Of a stretch of 64,000 nucleotides of DNA, positions 1-8,415 are shown piece after piece; positions within the stretch are counted from its first letter, which is position 1, and every line of letters begins with the position of its first letter. The DNA comes from Acinetobacter guerrae (GTDB lineage Bacteria > Pseudomonadota > Gammaproteobacteria > Pseudomonadales > Moraxellaceae). Under the pieces are notes generated by a model. It was not told where the DNA came from and did not search any database. It was given only the letters and a program-made list of their open reading frames with translations. The DNA lies in NCBI RefSeq assembly GCF_009372255.1, contig NZ_LXGN01000001.1:124001-188000 (forward strand), given 5' to 3'. The translations under genes and the position numbers were made by a program.

Positions 1-2288
1 GTTTACTAGAAAATGGTGCAAATACTTCATTTGTAAACCGTATTGCAGATCAAAATCTAAAAATAGAAGATTTGATTCAATCACCATTTAAAGAAATTGA
101 ACATATTGAAGCACGTGAAGGCCAGATTGGCTTAAAACATCCTTCAATTCCATTACCGCATGATTTGTATGGCAAGTTACGTCAAAATTCTAAAGGTTTC
201 GATCTTGCCAATGATGCAACTTTGACCGCGTTAAATGAAACCGCGCAGCAGCTTGAAAATAAAGTTTGGGAAAGTAAGCCATTACTTTCGCATCAAGTTG
301 AACAAATCGAGCTAAGTCCTCAACCTATATTAAATCCCGCCATACATCGTGATATTGTCGGTTATGTTCAGGAAGCAACGCTTGAGCATGTTGAAGTCGC
401 TTTAAATTCGGCAGTTCTAGCTCAATCAAATTGGTCAAATACAGATAAAAATCAACGTGCAGCGGCACTGAAAAAAGCTGCCGATTTGATGGAATCACGC
501 ATGCAGGAGTTAATGGTTTTACTGTGCCGTGAAGCAGGTAAAATCTATGCCAATGCAATTGCTGAAGTCCGTGAAGCGGTTGATTTTCTACGTTATTATG
601 CCACCCAAATTGAAAGTCTGAATCCCAATATTCAAATTCAGCCTTTGGGCACAATATTGTGTATTAGCCCGTGGAACTTTCCGTTGGCAATTTTTACAGG
701 TCAAATTGCAGCAGCTTTAGTTGCAGGAAACTGTGTAATTGCGAAGCCTGCGGAACAAACACCTCTCATTGCAGCGCAAGCAGTTCACATTTTACATCAA
801 TCAGGTATCCCGACTGATGTATTGCAACTCATGCCAGGTCGTGGTGAAACTGTTGGGGCTAAGTTAAGCGCTGATGATCGTATTCAAGGCATCATGTTTA
901 CAGGTTCTACTGAAGTTGCCAAAATTTTACAAAAAACCGTTGCTAAACGCCTATCACCAACAGGTCAACCTATTCCGCTGATTGCGGAAACTGGCGGTCA
1001 AAATGCCATGATTGTTGATTCATCAGCATTGACTGAACAAGTAGTCATTGATGTAGTCAACTCAGCTTTTGACAGCGCAGGTCAACGATGCTCTGCCCTA
1101 CGTATTTTATGTGTACAAGAGGACAATGCCAAAACGCTGGTCACCATGCTCAAAGGTGCAATGCAACAATTGATCATGGGCAATCCGTTTATCTTAAAAA
1201 CAGATATTGGCCCAGTGATTGATTTAGATGCGAAACAAACCATTGATCAGCATATTCAAAAAATGGGCAACAAAGGTTATCCAGTACATCAGCTTATTTT
1301 AAATAATGATATATCAAGTCAAATTGAATTCAATCAGGGAACTTTTGTAGCTCCAACACTGATCGAACTCCCAAATCTTGATGATCTTGAGCGTGAAGTA
1401 TTTGGCCCTGTTTTGCATGTGATTACGTATAAACACGGCGAAGTACAACAACTACTTGAACGTATTAATGCCAAAGGTTATGGGCTCACCATGGGCTTGC
1501 ATACGCGAATTGATGAAACCATCAATACTGTGGTGCAAAATGCAGAAGTGGGTAATTTATATATCAACCGTAATATCGTCGGTGCAGTGGTAGGTGTACA
1601 ACCTTTTGGTGGCGAAGGTTTATCGGGTACAGGGCCAAAAGCGGGTGGTCCACTTTATCTTTATCGCCTCATGGCAGATTGCTCGGAAAAAGCGTTACAG
1701 ACTCCATTTGGCGTAAAGGCAGAAAAGATTGCTGAACCATTACCACAGTTAGCATTATTCCGTGAATTTTTTGCATGGGTGAAACAGCACTATCCAGAAC
1801 AAAAGTTTCCAAATGTCGTTCCGATGAATGTGGGTCATGCTTTTGACTTACAAGGCCCGACAGGTGAAACCAATCGCTATATGATGCTACCTCGAAAACG
1901 TGTCTTGGCACTTGCACAAAATGAACTAGATTTGATTCATCAAATGTTAGCAATTTTTTCAGTCAACAGTCAGGTTGCATTACTTGAAGGTCATATGTTC
2001 TTGCAAAAATTTGCACAGCAGTTACCAACAGCAGTTCGTCAAGCGATCTTTGAAATTGGTCATGTCGAGCATGGTGATTTTGATGCAGTCCTTCATCATG
2101 GTTCAAATGAGGAATTACAAACATTACAAGCTCAAATTGCCAAACGTAAAGGTGCAATTGTAGGCATTACCCATATGCAAAACTCTGAACAAGTTATCCC
2201 CCTTGATCGGCTTGTCATTGAACATGCGATTAGCGTGAATACGGCTGCTGCTGGTGGTAATGCGAGCTTGATGACTATGTCTGAATAA
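1..2288 (+). CDS. putA: PutA, bifunctional proline dehydrogenase / P5C dehydrogenase (3' part, truncated by window edge)
   Basis: The frame is open from base 3, so the gene begins upstream of the window. The first visible residues (LLENGANTSFVNRIAD) are the end of the FAD-dependent proline dehydrogenase domain. The rest is the NAD-dependent delta-1-pyrroline-5-carboxylate dehydrogenase half, which makes glutamate. Visible motifs are SPWNFPLAIF, the nucleotide-binding FTGSTEVAK, the ETGGQNAMIV glutamate motif and AGQRCSALR, whose Cys codon at 1089-1091 is the expected catalytic nucleophile. A C-terminal domain typical of long PutA follows. Whether an N-terminal DNA-binding domain exists cannot be seen. 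A good terminator follows the stop codon. Confidence 0.96.
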   Translation, partial: LLENGANTSFVNRIADQNLKIEDLIQSPFKEIEHIEAREGQIGLKHPSIPLPHDLYGKLRQNSKGFDLANDATLTALNETAQQLENKVWESKPLLSHQVEQIELSPQPILNPAIHRDIVGYVQEATLEHVEVALNSAVLAQSNWSNTDKNQRAAALKKAADLMESRMQELMVLLCREAGKIYANAIAEVREAVDFLRYYATQIESLNPNIQIQPLGTILCISPWNFPLAIFTGQIAAALVAGNCVIAKPAEQTPLIAAQAVHILHQSGIPTDVLQLMPGRGETVGAKLSADDRIQGIMFTGSTEVAKILQKTVAKRLSPTGQPIPLIAETGGQNAMIVDSSALTEQVVIDVVNSAFDSAGQRCSALRILCVQEDNAKTLVTMLKGAMQQLIMGNPFILKTDIGPVIDLDAKQTIDQHIQKMGNKGYPVHQLILNNDISSQIEFNQGTFVAPTLIELPNLDDLEREVFGPVLHVITYKHGEVQQLLERINAKGYGLTMGLHTRIDETINTVVQNAEVGNLYINRNIVGAVVGVQPFGGEGLSGTGPKAGGPLYLYRLMADCSEKALQTPFGVKAEKIAEPLPQLALFREFFAWVKQHYPEQKFPNVVPMNVGHAFDLQGPTGETNRYMMLPRKRVLALAQNELDLIHQMLAIFSVNSQVALLEGHMFLQKFAQQLPTAVRQAIFEIGHVEHGDFDAVLHHGSNEELQTLQAQIAKRKGAIVGITHMQNSEQVIPLDRLVIEHAISVNTAAAGGNASLMTMSE

Positions 2289-2315
2289 AATCAGAGCTGT
2301 ATCAACACCTTGTAT

Positions 2316-2350
2316 AAATGCCCTAAATGTTTAACATTTGGGGCATTTTT
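2316..2350 (+). terminator. Rho-independent terminator after putA
   Basis: AAATGCCC and GGGCATTT arms with further AAATG/CATTT pairing around a TTTAA loop, followed by a T run. It lies 27 bases after the putA stop codon. Confidence 0.85.
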
Positions 2351-2401
2351 ATTTTAGAAAATATAAACATGTAAGCTAAAACAAATGCTAAAATTTGCAA
2401 C

Positions 2402-2426
2402 ATGCCATTTTATGGCATAAAATGGC
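2402..2426. promoter_or_regulatory. Inverted repeat upstream of the toxin-antitoxin pair, probable autoregulatory operator
   Basis: ATGCCAT (2402-2408), TTT, then ATGGCAT (2412-2418) form a perfect 7-bp inverted repeat. A third half-site ATGGC follows at 2422-2426. It sits about 30 bases before the antitoxin start. Antitoxins of the RelB/DinJ family usually bind such repeats, so autoregulation is an inference from position and symmetry. Confidence 0.6.
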
Positions 2427-2457
2427 TTTAATTTTCATATTTTAACGGAGGTCGCTT

Positions 2458-2739
2458 ATGTCTGTACTTATCAAAAAAAGAATCCAGTACACAGTTGATG
2501 AAGCCATTTCTGAGTCGGCAGAATATATTATGTCAAAAGTTGGGCTTACCCCTGCAACTGTATTAAGCATGGTCTATGCAGAAATCGCACGTACAGGAAA
2601 AATACCTGTAAGTACTGAAGTCAGTGAGGATGATTTAAATACCGCAAAGTTGATCGCACTTAGCCATAATATTCCAAGTGTCAAAGTGTCAGATACTCAA
2701 TCGACCAACGATTTTTTAGAAGATGATGGCGGGTATTAA
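2458..2739 (+). CDS. RelB/DinJ-family antitoxin of a type II toxin-antitoxin module
   Basis: 93 residues. The N-terminal half (IQYTVDEAISESAEYIMSKVGLTPATVLSMVYAEIARTGKIP) matches the ribbon-helix-helix pattern of RelB/DinJ antitoxins, including the helix-turn region 'GLTPATVLSMVYAEIARTGKIP' shown here split at GLTPATVLS / MVYAEIARTGKIP. The acidic C-terminus (FLEDDGGY) would be the part that wraps a toxin. A strong ribosome site (CGGAGG, 2446-2451) precedes the ATG. The stop codon overlaps the ATG of the next gene by one base (TAATG), the tight coupling normal for such pairs. An inverted repeat lies just upstream. Confidence 0.8.
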   Translation: MSVLIKKRIQYTVDEAISESAEYIMSKVGLTPATVLSMVYAEIARTGKIPVSTEVSEDDLNTAKLIALSHNIPSVKVSDTQSTNDFLEDDGGY

Positions 2740-3059
2740 TGTCAAAAGCACTTTATTGGGCTTATGTTGGCTTTACTGATCTAGCCGATGGCAAAACTCG
2801 CCCTATTTTATATATTCGTCAAACAGATTCGGACTATATTGTTTTTCGTTTGAGTAGCCAATATCAAAACAAATCTGACTTCATCAAAAGCAAATATGTT
2901 GAAATTAAAGATTGGCAACTTGTCGGATTAACTAAACCATCGTGGATTGATACAGTACAAACCTATCAACTTCCGATTCATAAAACAAAATTAACCTATA
3001 TCGGTCAACTTTCTGCACATGATTATCAACGATTAATTCAACATCTGATAGAAAATTAA
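2739..3059 (+). CDS. PemK/MazF-like toxin, putative
   Basis: 106 residues, translationally coupled to the upstream antitoxin. The string GKTRPILYIRQTD resembles the beta-strand region 'KxRPxLVL' of MazF/PemK endoribonucleases. The following SSQYQNKSDFIKSKYVEI and W-LTKPSWIDT stretches resemble the PemK-like proteins seen mainly in Firmicutes. If active it would cleave mRNA and be neutralised by the partner. RelB/DinJ antitoxins more often pair with RelE/YafQ toxins, so this is a mixed pairing. The family call rests on recognition of short motifs, and the specificity is unknown. Confidence 0.6.
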   Translation: MSKALYWAYVGFTDLADGKTRPILYIRQTDSDYIVFRLSSQYQNKSDFIKSKYVEIKDWQLVGLTKPSWIDTVQTYQLPIHKTKLTYIGQLSAHDYQRLIQHLIEN

Positions 3060-3155
3060 CAATATCCATCGCTGAACTACATCTAAGTTTTCTCCCTGTA
3101 TATTGGTTTTTTTGCTACTATTTGCGCTTTGATTAATCTTGTTATTTTTTTGTTT

Positions 3156-4241
3156 ATGTCTCAAAATTATCAGCAACAGCTTCAAAGTAAAATCGAACGA
3201 ATCAAGCAGCAATTTGCCGAATTTAACGCACCTGAACTTGAGGTGTTTGAATCTCCCGAGCAATATTATCGTATGCGCGCAGAGTTTCGTCTTTGGCATA
3301 CCCATGAAGATTTATTCTATGCCATGTTTGAACGCGCTGAAGACGGTAAACAAAAAGATGTGGTACGTGTGGATGAGTTCCCAATTGCAGACAAAAGCAT
3401 TAATGAACTCATGCCAAAGTTATTACAAGAATTAAAAGCCAACGCTGTTTTATCACAACGTATTTTTGAAGCTGATTTTCTGGCAACACTTAGTGGTGAA
3501 ATGCTCGTGACCCTCATTTACCATCGCAAACTGGATGCTGAATGGGAAACTCAGGCAAAATTGCTTGCAGAAAAACTCAATATCAAAATTATGGGACGTA
3601 GCCGCGGTCAAAAAGTCATTATTGGTGATGACTTTGTGGTTGAGCAACTTAATGTGCATGGTCGTACTTTTAAGTACAAACAAATTGAAAGTAGTTTTAC
3701 CCAACCTAATGCACACGTCTGCCAGAAAATGCTAACGTGGGCATGTGATGTCATTCAGGGTTCAAATCAGGATTTACTGGAGCTGTATTGTGGTAATGGT
3801 AACTTTACCCTGCCATTGTCATTACATTTTCATCGAGTGCTTGCTACAGAACTAGCCAAAAGTTCAGTATATGCTGCGCAGTGGAATATCGAACAAAATC
3901 AGATTGAAAATATTCAAATCGCACGGCTATCAGCAGAAGAATTTACACAAGCTTATCAGGGCGAACGTGAGTTTAGACGATTACAGGAAGCCAATATCGA
4001 TATTCAAAGCTATGACTTTGATACGATCTTTGTTGATCCTCCGCGCGCAGGGATTGATGATGAAACTCTTAAACTTTTGACAGGATTTAAACGTATTCTT
4101 TATATTTCCTGTAACCCCGATACACTGTATGACAACTTAAAAACATTAAGTAAAACGCACCGTATTACTCGCTTTGCTTTGTTCGATCAGTTTCCATTTA
4201 CTCACCATGTTGAATCTGGTGTATTACTTGAATTAATTTAA
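3156..4241 (+). CDS. trmA: TrmA, tRNA (uracil-5-)-methyltransferase
   Basis: SAM-dependent enzyme that makes m5U54 in the T-loop of tRNAs. From the ATG at 3156 it has 361 residues, close to the 366 of E. coli TrmA. A TTG nine codons upstream is possible but would add a hydrophobic tail not expected in the family. Motifs are the SAM-binding [14 protein letters not shown], the [11 protein letters not shown] loop, the nucleophile Cys in [11 protein letters not shown] and the general-base Glu in the C-terminal ESGVLLEL. No obvious ribosome site precedes the ATG. A terminator follows. Confidence 0.95.
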   Translation: MSQNYQQQLQSKIERIKQQFAEFNAPELEVFESPEQYYRMRAEFRLWHTHEDLFYAMFERAEDGKQKDVVRVDEFPIADKSINELMPKLLQELKANAVLSQRIFEADFLATLSGEMLVTLIYHRKLDAEWETQAKLLAEKLNIKIMGRSRGQKVIIGDDFVVEQLNVHGRTFKYKQIESSFTQPNAHVCQKMLTWACDVIQGSNQDLLELYCGNGNFTLPLSLHFHRVLATELAKSSVYAAQWNIEQNQIENIQIARLSAEEFTQAYQGEREFRRLQEANIDIQSYDFDTIFVDPPRAGIDDETLKLLTGFKRILYISCNPDTLYDNLKTLSKTHRITRFALFDQFPFTHHVESGVLLELI

Positions 4242-4270
4242 ACAAATTATTGCAATGTAACTTTAAAAAC

Positions 4271-4300
4271 AAAGGGTTCTGACATAACCCTTTATTCTTT
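4271..4300 (+). terminator. Terminator after trmA
   Basis: AAAGGGTT (4271-4278), a 7-base loop, AACCCTTT (4286-4293), then a T-rich run. Confidence 0.8.
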
Positions 4301-4491
4301 ATAAATATTTAAATTTAAAATATGATATAAATCAAAGATCAAGTCCCTCAACCTGTCATAATTTCGTTAAATCTGAGTGTTATGATCGGAAAATTTAGGG
4401 TCTGTTTGTTGCTTTTATCACTTTAGTTGACTTGTATTTTATTTTATTTTGGCTATATTTCGAGCTATGTTAGGTTGAATGTGAAGGCTCT

Positions 4492-4719
4492 ATGAGTTTT
4501 TGGCAAAAGCTGTTTTCAGCAGATGAAATCAACAACGAGCATAAGAACCAAATTGCTTGTGTTGAAAATGATTGTTCATGTAAAACAAACGAGCAGTTAG
4601 TCTCTGCGTTAGCAAAAGCGACTGATGAAGATATCATTAAAGGTATAAAGAAAGTACTGGTATCTCGTGGGTACAGCCGCAAAGAGTTGAATGAAATCAA
4701 TCATCACCCTGTACAGTAA
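4492..4719 (+). CDS. Small conserved hypothetical protein
   Basis: 75 residues starting MSFWQKLFSADE. A ribosome site (GAAGG) lies a few bases before the ATG, and a strong terminator follows directly, so it looks like an independently transcribed gene. It holds three cysteines within a short stretch (ACVENDCSCK, about residues 23-31) that could bind metal or form a disulfide. The second half is predicted helical (EQLVSALAKATDEDIIKGIKKVLVSRGYS without a break, here given as EQLVSALAKATDEDI then IKGIKKVLVSRGYS). I do not recognise the family. The 250-base gap before it holds the trmA terminator and presumably this gene's promoter. Confidence 0.7.
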   Translation: MSFWQKLFSADEINNEHKNQIACVENDCSCKTNEQLVSALAKATDEDIIKGIKKVLVSRGYSRKELNEINHHPVQ

Positions 4720-4722
4720 AAT

Positions 4723-4746
4723 AAAACCGCCATCAGGCGGTTTTTT
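4723..4746. terminator. Bidirectional terminator between convergent genes
   Basis: AAAACCGCC, loop ATCA, GGCGGTTTTTT. A runs and T runs on both sides let it serve the small gene on the left (+) and the glycosidase-family gene on the right (-). Confidence 0.88.
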
Positions 4747-4747
4747 G

Positions 4748-5515
4748 TTATCCACAACTCTCAGAATCAAGTAACGCGATCATCGGCCCTAACTGATAAC
4801 GCTGATCTTCCCAATAAATTTTGGGAAAATATAAACTTGAAATCGAACCATCTAAATAAAGCGCATTGTCTATCATCAGCTTATCTTTAAAGAAAGCCGC
4901 AAATTGATAGAAATTGACGCGATTCCGTGTAATAACAAAATACAGCGTATTATCTTTTACACCGACACCATTTCTAATTTTTAAAGAATTAGAGTCTACT
5001 AAAAACTTCGAATTAATCATTCCATCTATCACTAACATCGGCCCAGACTGAGTCGCATAATTCGCTTTAAAGTGGCTGTTTTTAAAATCCTGTGTGGTTT
5101 CAATGACTGCATGCTGTCGATTCCATGCCAGTACACCATTGGGCTGCATAAAAAAGTTTCCAAAACCCTGTTGCTCATTCAGTGTGGTCAATTGTTTGCC
5201 GTTTTCTATATACAGCCCAACTGGTGCATAATCTGAATGATACATCCCTGCATTCATCGCAAATTCTAATGTCTGGCAGGCGTTAAGCTGTTTTTGAATA
5301 TTTTTGAATTTGAGTAAGGGCTTTTGTGACTGATCATTTAAAAATAATTTAAGACTGGATAATTTTTTGATCTGTATAACATCCGCATCAACTCCTTGAG
5401 CAAGTTGAATTCGTTGATAACTGATAAAGTCATTTGCAAATGCTGACTGAGCCAATAGAGTCGATAAACCTGAAAAAATAACCGTAGATTTTAATATTTT
5501 TACCCACATAGACAT
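4748..5515 (-). CDS. Exported phosphodiester glycosidase (NAGPA-domain) family protein
   Basis: 255 residues with a clear signal peptide (KILKSTVIFSGLSTLLAQSAFA, cleavage near residue 27; the N-terminus may start at either of two ATGs two codons apart). The mature part carries the hallmarks of the NAGPA/DUF2233 fold: AMNAGMYHSDYAPVGLYIENG near the N-terminus, QSGPMLVIDG in the middle and ALYLDGSISSLYFP near the C-terminus. The family includes human uncovering enzyme and bacterial phosphodiester glycosidases, but the substrate of the short proteobacterial members is unsettled. It is monocistronic, convergent with the small gene on its left. A periplasmic location is inferred. Confidence 0.82.
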   Translation of the reverse strand: MSMWVKILKSTVIFSGLSTLLAQSAFANDFISYQRIQLAQGVDADVIQIKKLSSLKLFLNDQSQKPLLKFKNIQKQLNACQTLEFAMNAGMYHSDYAPVGLYIENGKQLTTLNEQQGFGNFFMQPNGVLAWNRQHAVIETTQDFKNSHFKANYATQSGPMLVIDGMINSKFLVDSNSLKIRNGVGVKDNTLYFVITRNRVNFYQFAAFFKDKLMIDNALYLDGSISSLYFPKIYWEDQRYQLGPMIALLDSESCG

Positions 5516-5683
5516 ATCGCTACTCTTTTACTTGCTCGATCATTTATAAACGATAACAAGCAAAATAGGCTGAATATTGGTATTTTTGCACTTTTATAGA
5601 ACACTTTCACACAATAATCGCTATAATTAGGACTGTATCATCGCAATACAATACAGTTGCCTACTTTATTGGATCTGGTGAAT

Positions 5684-6214
5684 ATGCAGCATTCAATCAA
5701 ACGATTTCCAATAGGTTCTCATCTTATTGTGAAACATTTGGGTTATAGCCATCATGGTATCTACGCGGGTCGTGGACGTGTGATCCATTATTCAGGTTTG
5801 GCACATCTTTTTAAAAAGAAGCCCATTGAGATCACTACGCTCGAAAATTTTGCGCATGGCAAAAAAATTCATATACGTTATTACCATAATCCCAAATATA
5901 AAGGTCGTTTAGTCGTAAGACGTATGCGCTCACGGATGCATGAAAACTATTACCACCTAATTATTAACAATTGCGAACATCTATGTAGCTGGGCAATTAC
6001 AGGGGTTGAAAATAGCCCTCAAGTGGTAAAAATGATGAACCGACTTACAACACTGGGCTATATCAGTTCAATTATGAGTTATATGAATAGTTTTTATCTT
6101 ACGATCGCAACGACATGTTTTGCATTAGTACTTTACATCAAGAAAAAATTGCGTGATAAAGCCAAAATGCAAATGCCCACCTATTTATTTTATAAACAGG
6201 ATCATAAAGAATAA
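5684..6214 (+). CDS. LRAT-like (NlpC/P60-superfamily) acyltransferase/thiol hydrolase, membrane anchored
   Basis: 176 residues from the ATG at 5684; upstream in-frame TTG/GTG codons are possible starts. The core shows the circularly permuted papain-like LRAT signature: HHGIYAGRGRVIHYSG supplies the two histidines (about residues 23-36), and NNCEHLCSW (about residue 100) supplies the catalytic Cys. A hydrophobic C-terminal segment (FYLTIATTCFALVLYI, about residues 140-155) followed by lysines looks like a membrane anchor, as in eukaryotic PLAAT/H-REV107 phospholipid acyltransferases. A lipid or acyl-thioester role is inferred and the substrate is unknown. Its neighbours are not functionally linked. 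Confidence 0.8.
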   Translation: MQHSIKRFPIGSHLIVKHLGYSHHGIYAGRGRVIHYSGLAHLFKKKPIEITTLENFAHGKKIHIRYYHNPKYKGRLVVRRMRSRMHENYYHLIINNCEHLCSWAITGVENSPQVVKMMNRLTTLGYISSIMSYMNSFYLTIATTCFALVLYIKKKLRDKAKMQMPTYLFYKQDHKE

Positions 6215-6255
6215 AAAAAGTTCATTATTTGATCATACGCATTGGAACATCATAA

Positions 6256-6283
6256 AAAAGCCTCTACATGTAGAGGCTTGATT
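6256..6283 (-). terminator. Perfect-stem terminator, best for leftward transcripts
   Basis: AAGCCTCTACA/TGTAGAGGCTT is an uninterrupted 22-base palindrome at 6258-6279. On the minus strand it is followed by TTTTTT, so it would stop leftward read-through from glnS. On the plus strand (end of the LRAT-like gene) only a weak T stretch follows. Confidence 0.75.
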
Positions 6284-6368
6284 AAGCTGTAAAAATAAAT
6301 ATTACTTTTCACGATCTAGCACTAACATCACCGTAAGTCATGAAAGACTAAAGTTCATCTGCTTTGGA

Positions 6369-6513
6369 GCCTTGCGAAAAATAAGGCATTAATCACATTT
6401 CCCTGCGGGGCCTTGCGAAAAAATAAGGCGTTAATCATATTTCCCTGCGGGGCCTTGCGAAAAAATAAGGCGTTAATCGCATTACCCTGCGGGGCCTTGC
6501 GAAAAAATAAGGC
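6369..6513. repeat. Tandem array, about 3.5 units of a 41-42 bp repeat, adjoining the glnS stop codon
   Basis: GCCTTGCG begins each unit at 6369, 6410, 6452 and 6494 (periods 41, 42, 42). The units differ by one A in the A run and a few substitutions (CACATTTC, CATATTTC, CGCATTAC). Each unit contains an inverted repeat GCCTT...AAGGC and a CCCTGCGGGG mini-hairpin. The last, partial unit forms the outer arm of the glnS terminator. The array looks like slippage or recombination products of the terminator arm. It is too short and uniform for CRISPR, and there are no spacers. Confidence 0.9.
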
Positions 6514-6529
6514 GTTGCCTTATTTTTTC
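6501..6529. terminator. Terminator hairpin enclosing the glnS stop codon
   Basis: GAAAAAATAAGGC (6501-6513), loop GTT, GCCTTATTTTTTC (6517-6529): a perfect 13-bp stem with a 3-base loop. On the minus strand the 5' arm is made of the last two Lys codons and the TAA stop of glnS, and the 3' arm supplies the T run. Confidence 0.88.
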
Positions 6530-8247
6530 TCAGGTTTGAAGCTGTCTTTGAGATCCAAGATACGGTTAAACACAGGTTTTTCTGAACGATGATCGTATTG
6601 ATCAGCCACGAAATAACCTTCGCGTTCGAACTGGAAACGATCTTCTGGATGAGCCTGAGCCAACGCAGGCTCAATATACGCCTGTACCACTTTTAAAGAC
6701 TCAGGATTAAGGTGTGCCAAAAAGTCATCATCCGCATCTGGGGCAGCTTCTGTAAATAAACGCTCATAAATACGGACTTCCGCAGGAATGCCCTGATTTG
6801 CAGATACCCAATGGATCACACCTTTGACTTTGCGTCCCTCTGGATTTTTGCCTAAAGTCTCTGGGTCAATTGAACACTTCAGCTCAATCACTTCACCATT
6901 GGCATCCTTAATTACTTCGTCACATTTAATGACATACGCATGACGTAAACGCACTTCACCCTCTGGAACCAAACGCTTAAAGCCTTTTGGCGGCACTTCT
7001 TCAAAATCTTTACGGTCAATATAGATTTCACGTGTCAAAGGAATCACACGCTCACCCATGTCTACATTTGGATGACGTGCATGTTTTAAATCCAATTCTT
7101 CTGGCAAATTGGTCAAGGTGACTTTAAGTGGATTGAGCACAGCCATACCACGCGCTGCGGTATTTTCCAAAGACTGGCGAATACAAAACTCAAGCATGGC
7201 AACATCGACAATACCATCGGTTTTAGAGACACCGACACGGCGACTAAAATCACGCAATCCTTCTGGTGTAAAGCCACGACGACGCATTCCGACCACAGTT
7301 GGCATACGTGGATCATTCCAACCATTGACATAACCACCTTCAACCAAACGGCGTAATTTACGCTTAGATGTAATGGTGTAATCAATGTTTAAACGTGAAG
7401 ATTCGTATTGACGTGGCACAGCTTGTGAATGCACTTTTTCCACCACCCAGTCATAAAACGGACGGTGATCCTGAAACTCTAATGTACAAAGTGAATGTGT
7501 GACTCCTTCAATTGCATCTGACAATGGATGTGCGTAATCGTACATCGGGTACATTTTCCATTTATCACCTGTTTGGTGATGTTCAGAATGCAAGACACGA
7601 TACAAAATCGGATCGCGCATATGTACATTGGTACTTGTCATATCAATCTTGGCGCGAAGAACAGCTTCTCCTTCTTTAAACTCGCCATTGCGCATCTTTT
7701 CAAAACGCTCAAGGTTTTCAGCAATGCTTGCATCGCGATACGGAGAGTTTTTGCCAGGTTCAACAAAATTACCACGATTCAGCTTAATTTCTTCAGGGCT
7801 TTGCAAATCAACATAAGCATCGCCTTGTTCAATCAGTTGAACCGCCCAAGCATACAGTTGATCAAAATATCCCGATGCATAACGAGGCTCGCCTTGCCAT
7901 TCAAAGCCAAGCCATTTAACGTCATTTTCAATACCATCGACATATTCTTGTTCTTCTGCATCTGGATTGGTATCGTCAAAACGCAGGTTACAATAACCAT
8001 CAAATTCTTCTGCAACACCAAAGTTTAAACAAATCGCTTTGACATGGCCAATATGCAAATAACCATTTGGCTCTGGCGGGAAACGAGTCACCACTGTTTT
8101 AGTTTTGCCACTGGCTAAATCATCAGTAATTACCTGACGTACAAAATCTAAGCCCGCCTGTTGTTCTTGCTGCGCAGAATCGACAGATGCATGAGTATTC
8201 GATGTCGGAGAATTGGGCAGAGTTGAAACAACATCATTTGGCTTCAT
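6520..8247 (-). CDS. glnS: GlnS, glutaminyl-tRNA synthetase
   Basis: Class I aminoacyl-tRNA synthetase charging tRNA-Gln with glutamine in the cytoplasm. 575 residues against 554 in E. coli; the extra length is a Ser/Gln-rich N-terminal tail (about 25 residues) before GLDFVRQVI. The HIGH motif is [19 protein letters not shown] (about residues 56-74) and the KMSKS-equivalent is [11 protein letters not shown]. The C-terminal anticodon-binding barrels are complete, ending in DSFKPEKK. The last three codons are embedded in a terminator stem, and a tandem repeat array starts immediately beyond. It is divergent from ppiB. Confidence 0.97.
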   Translation of the reverse strand: MKPNDVVSTLPNSPTSNTHASVDSAQQEQQAGLDFVRQVITDDLASGKTKTVVTRFPPEPNGYLHIGHVKAICLNFGVAEEFDGYCNLRFDDTNPDAEEQEYVDGIENDVKWLGFEWQGEPRYASGYFDQLYAWAVQLIEQGDAYVDLQSPEEIKLNRGNFVEPGKNSPYRDASIAENLERFEKMRNGEFKEGEAVLRAKIDMTSTNVHMRDPILYRVLHSEHHQTGDKWKMYPMYDYAHPLSDAIEGVTHSLCTLEFQDHRPFYDWVVEKVHSQAVPRQYESSRLNIDYTITSKRKLRRLVEGGYVNGWNDPRMPTVVGMRRRGFTPEGLRDFSRRVGVSKTDGIVDVAMLEFCIRQSLENTAARGMAVLNPLKVTLTNLPEELDLKHARHPNVDMGERVIPLTREIYIDRKDFEEVPPKGFKRLVPEGEVRLRHAYVIKCDEVIKDANGEVIELKCSIDPETLGKNPEGRKVKGVIHWVSANQGIPAEVRIYERLFTEAAPDADDDFLAHLNPESLKVVQAYIEPALAQAHPEDRFQFEREGYFVADQYDHRSEKPVFNRILDLKDSFKPEKK

Positions 8248-8415
8248 ATAAATAATTCACTTCTTTAGCGTTAAAATTTGGCTGAATGAAACGCAATCTT
8301 TGTTTTTTAACAAAGAAATTTACGTTTTTTACTTGCTATGTAGTTTACAGTTTGCTTATGCTTCTCTCAACCAAAAAACCCATGGCTTTCATGTCCATGA
8401 TTAGGAGATTATGTA

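Noticed and set aside
6369..6513. Tandem repeats as a CRISPR array
   Set aside because: The units are contiguous and nearly identical with no variable spacers, the period is 41-42 bp throughout, and no cas genes are present.
6435..6674. 79-residue minus-strand frame overlapping the end of glnS
   Set aside because: Overlaps glnS out of frame and its repeats come from the tandem array; kept only as a low-interest observation.
7528..8028. 166-residue open frame on the plus strand inside glnS
   Set aside because: It lies opposite a complete, well-conserved glnS and has no ribosome site or recognisable motif; a shadow frame.
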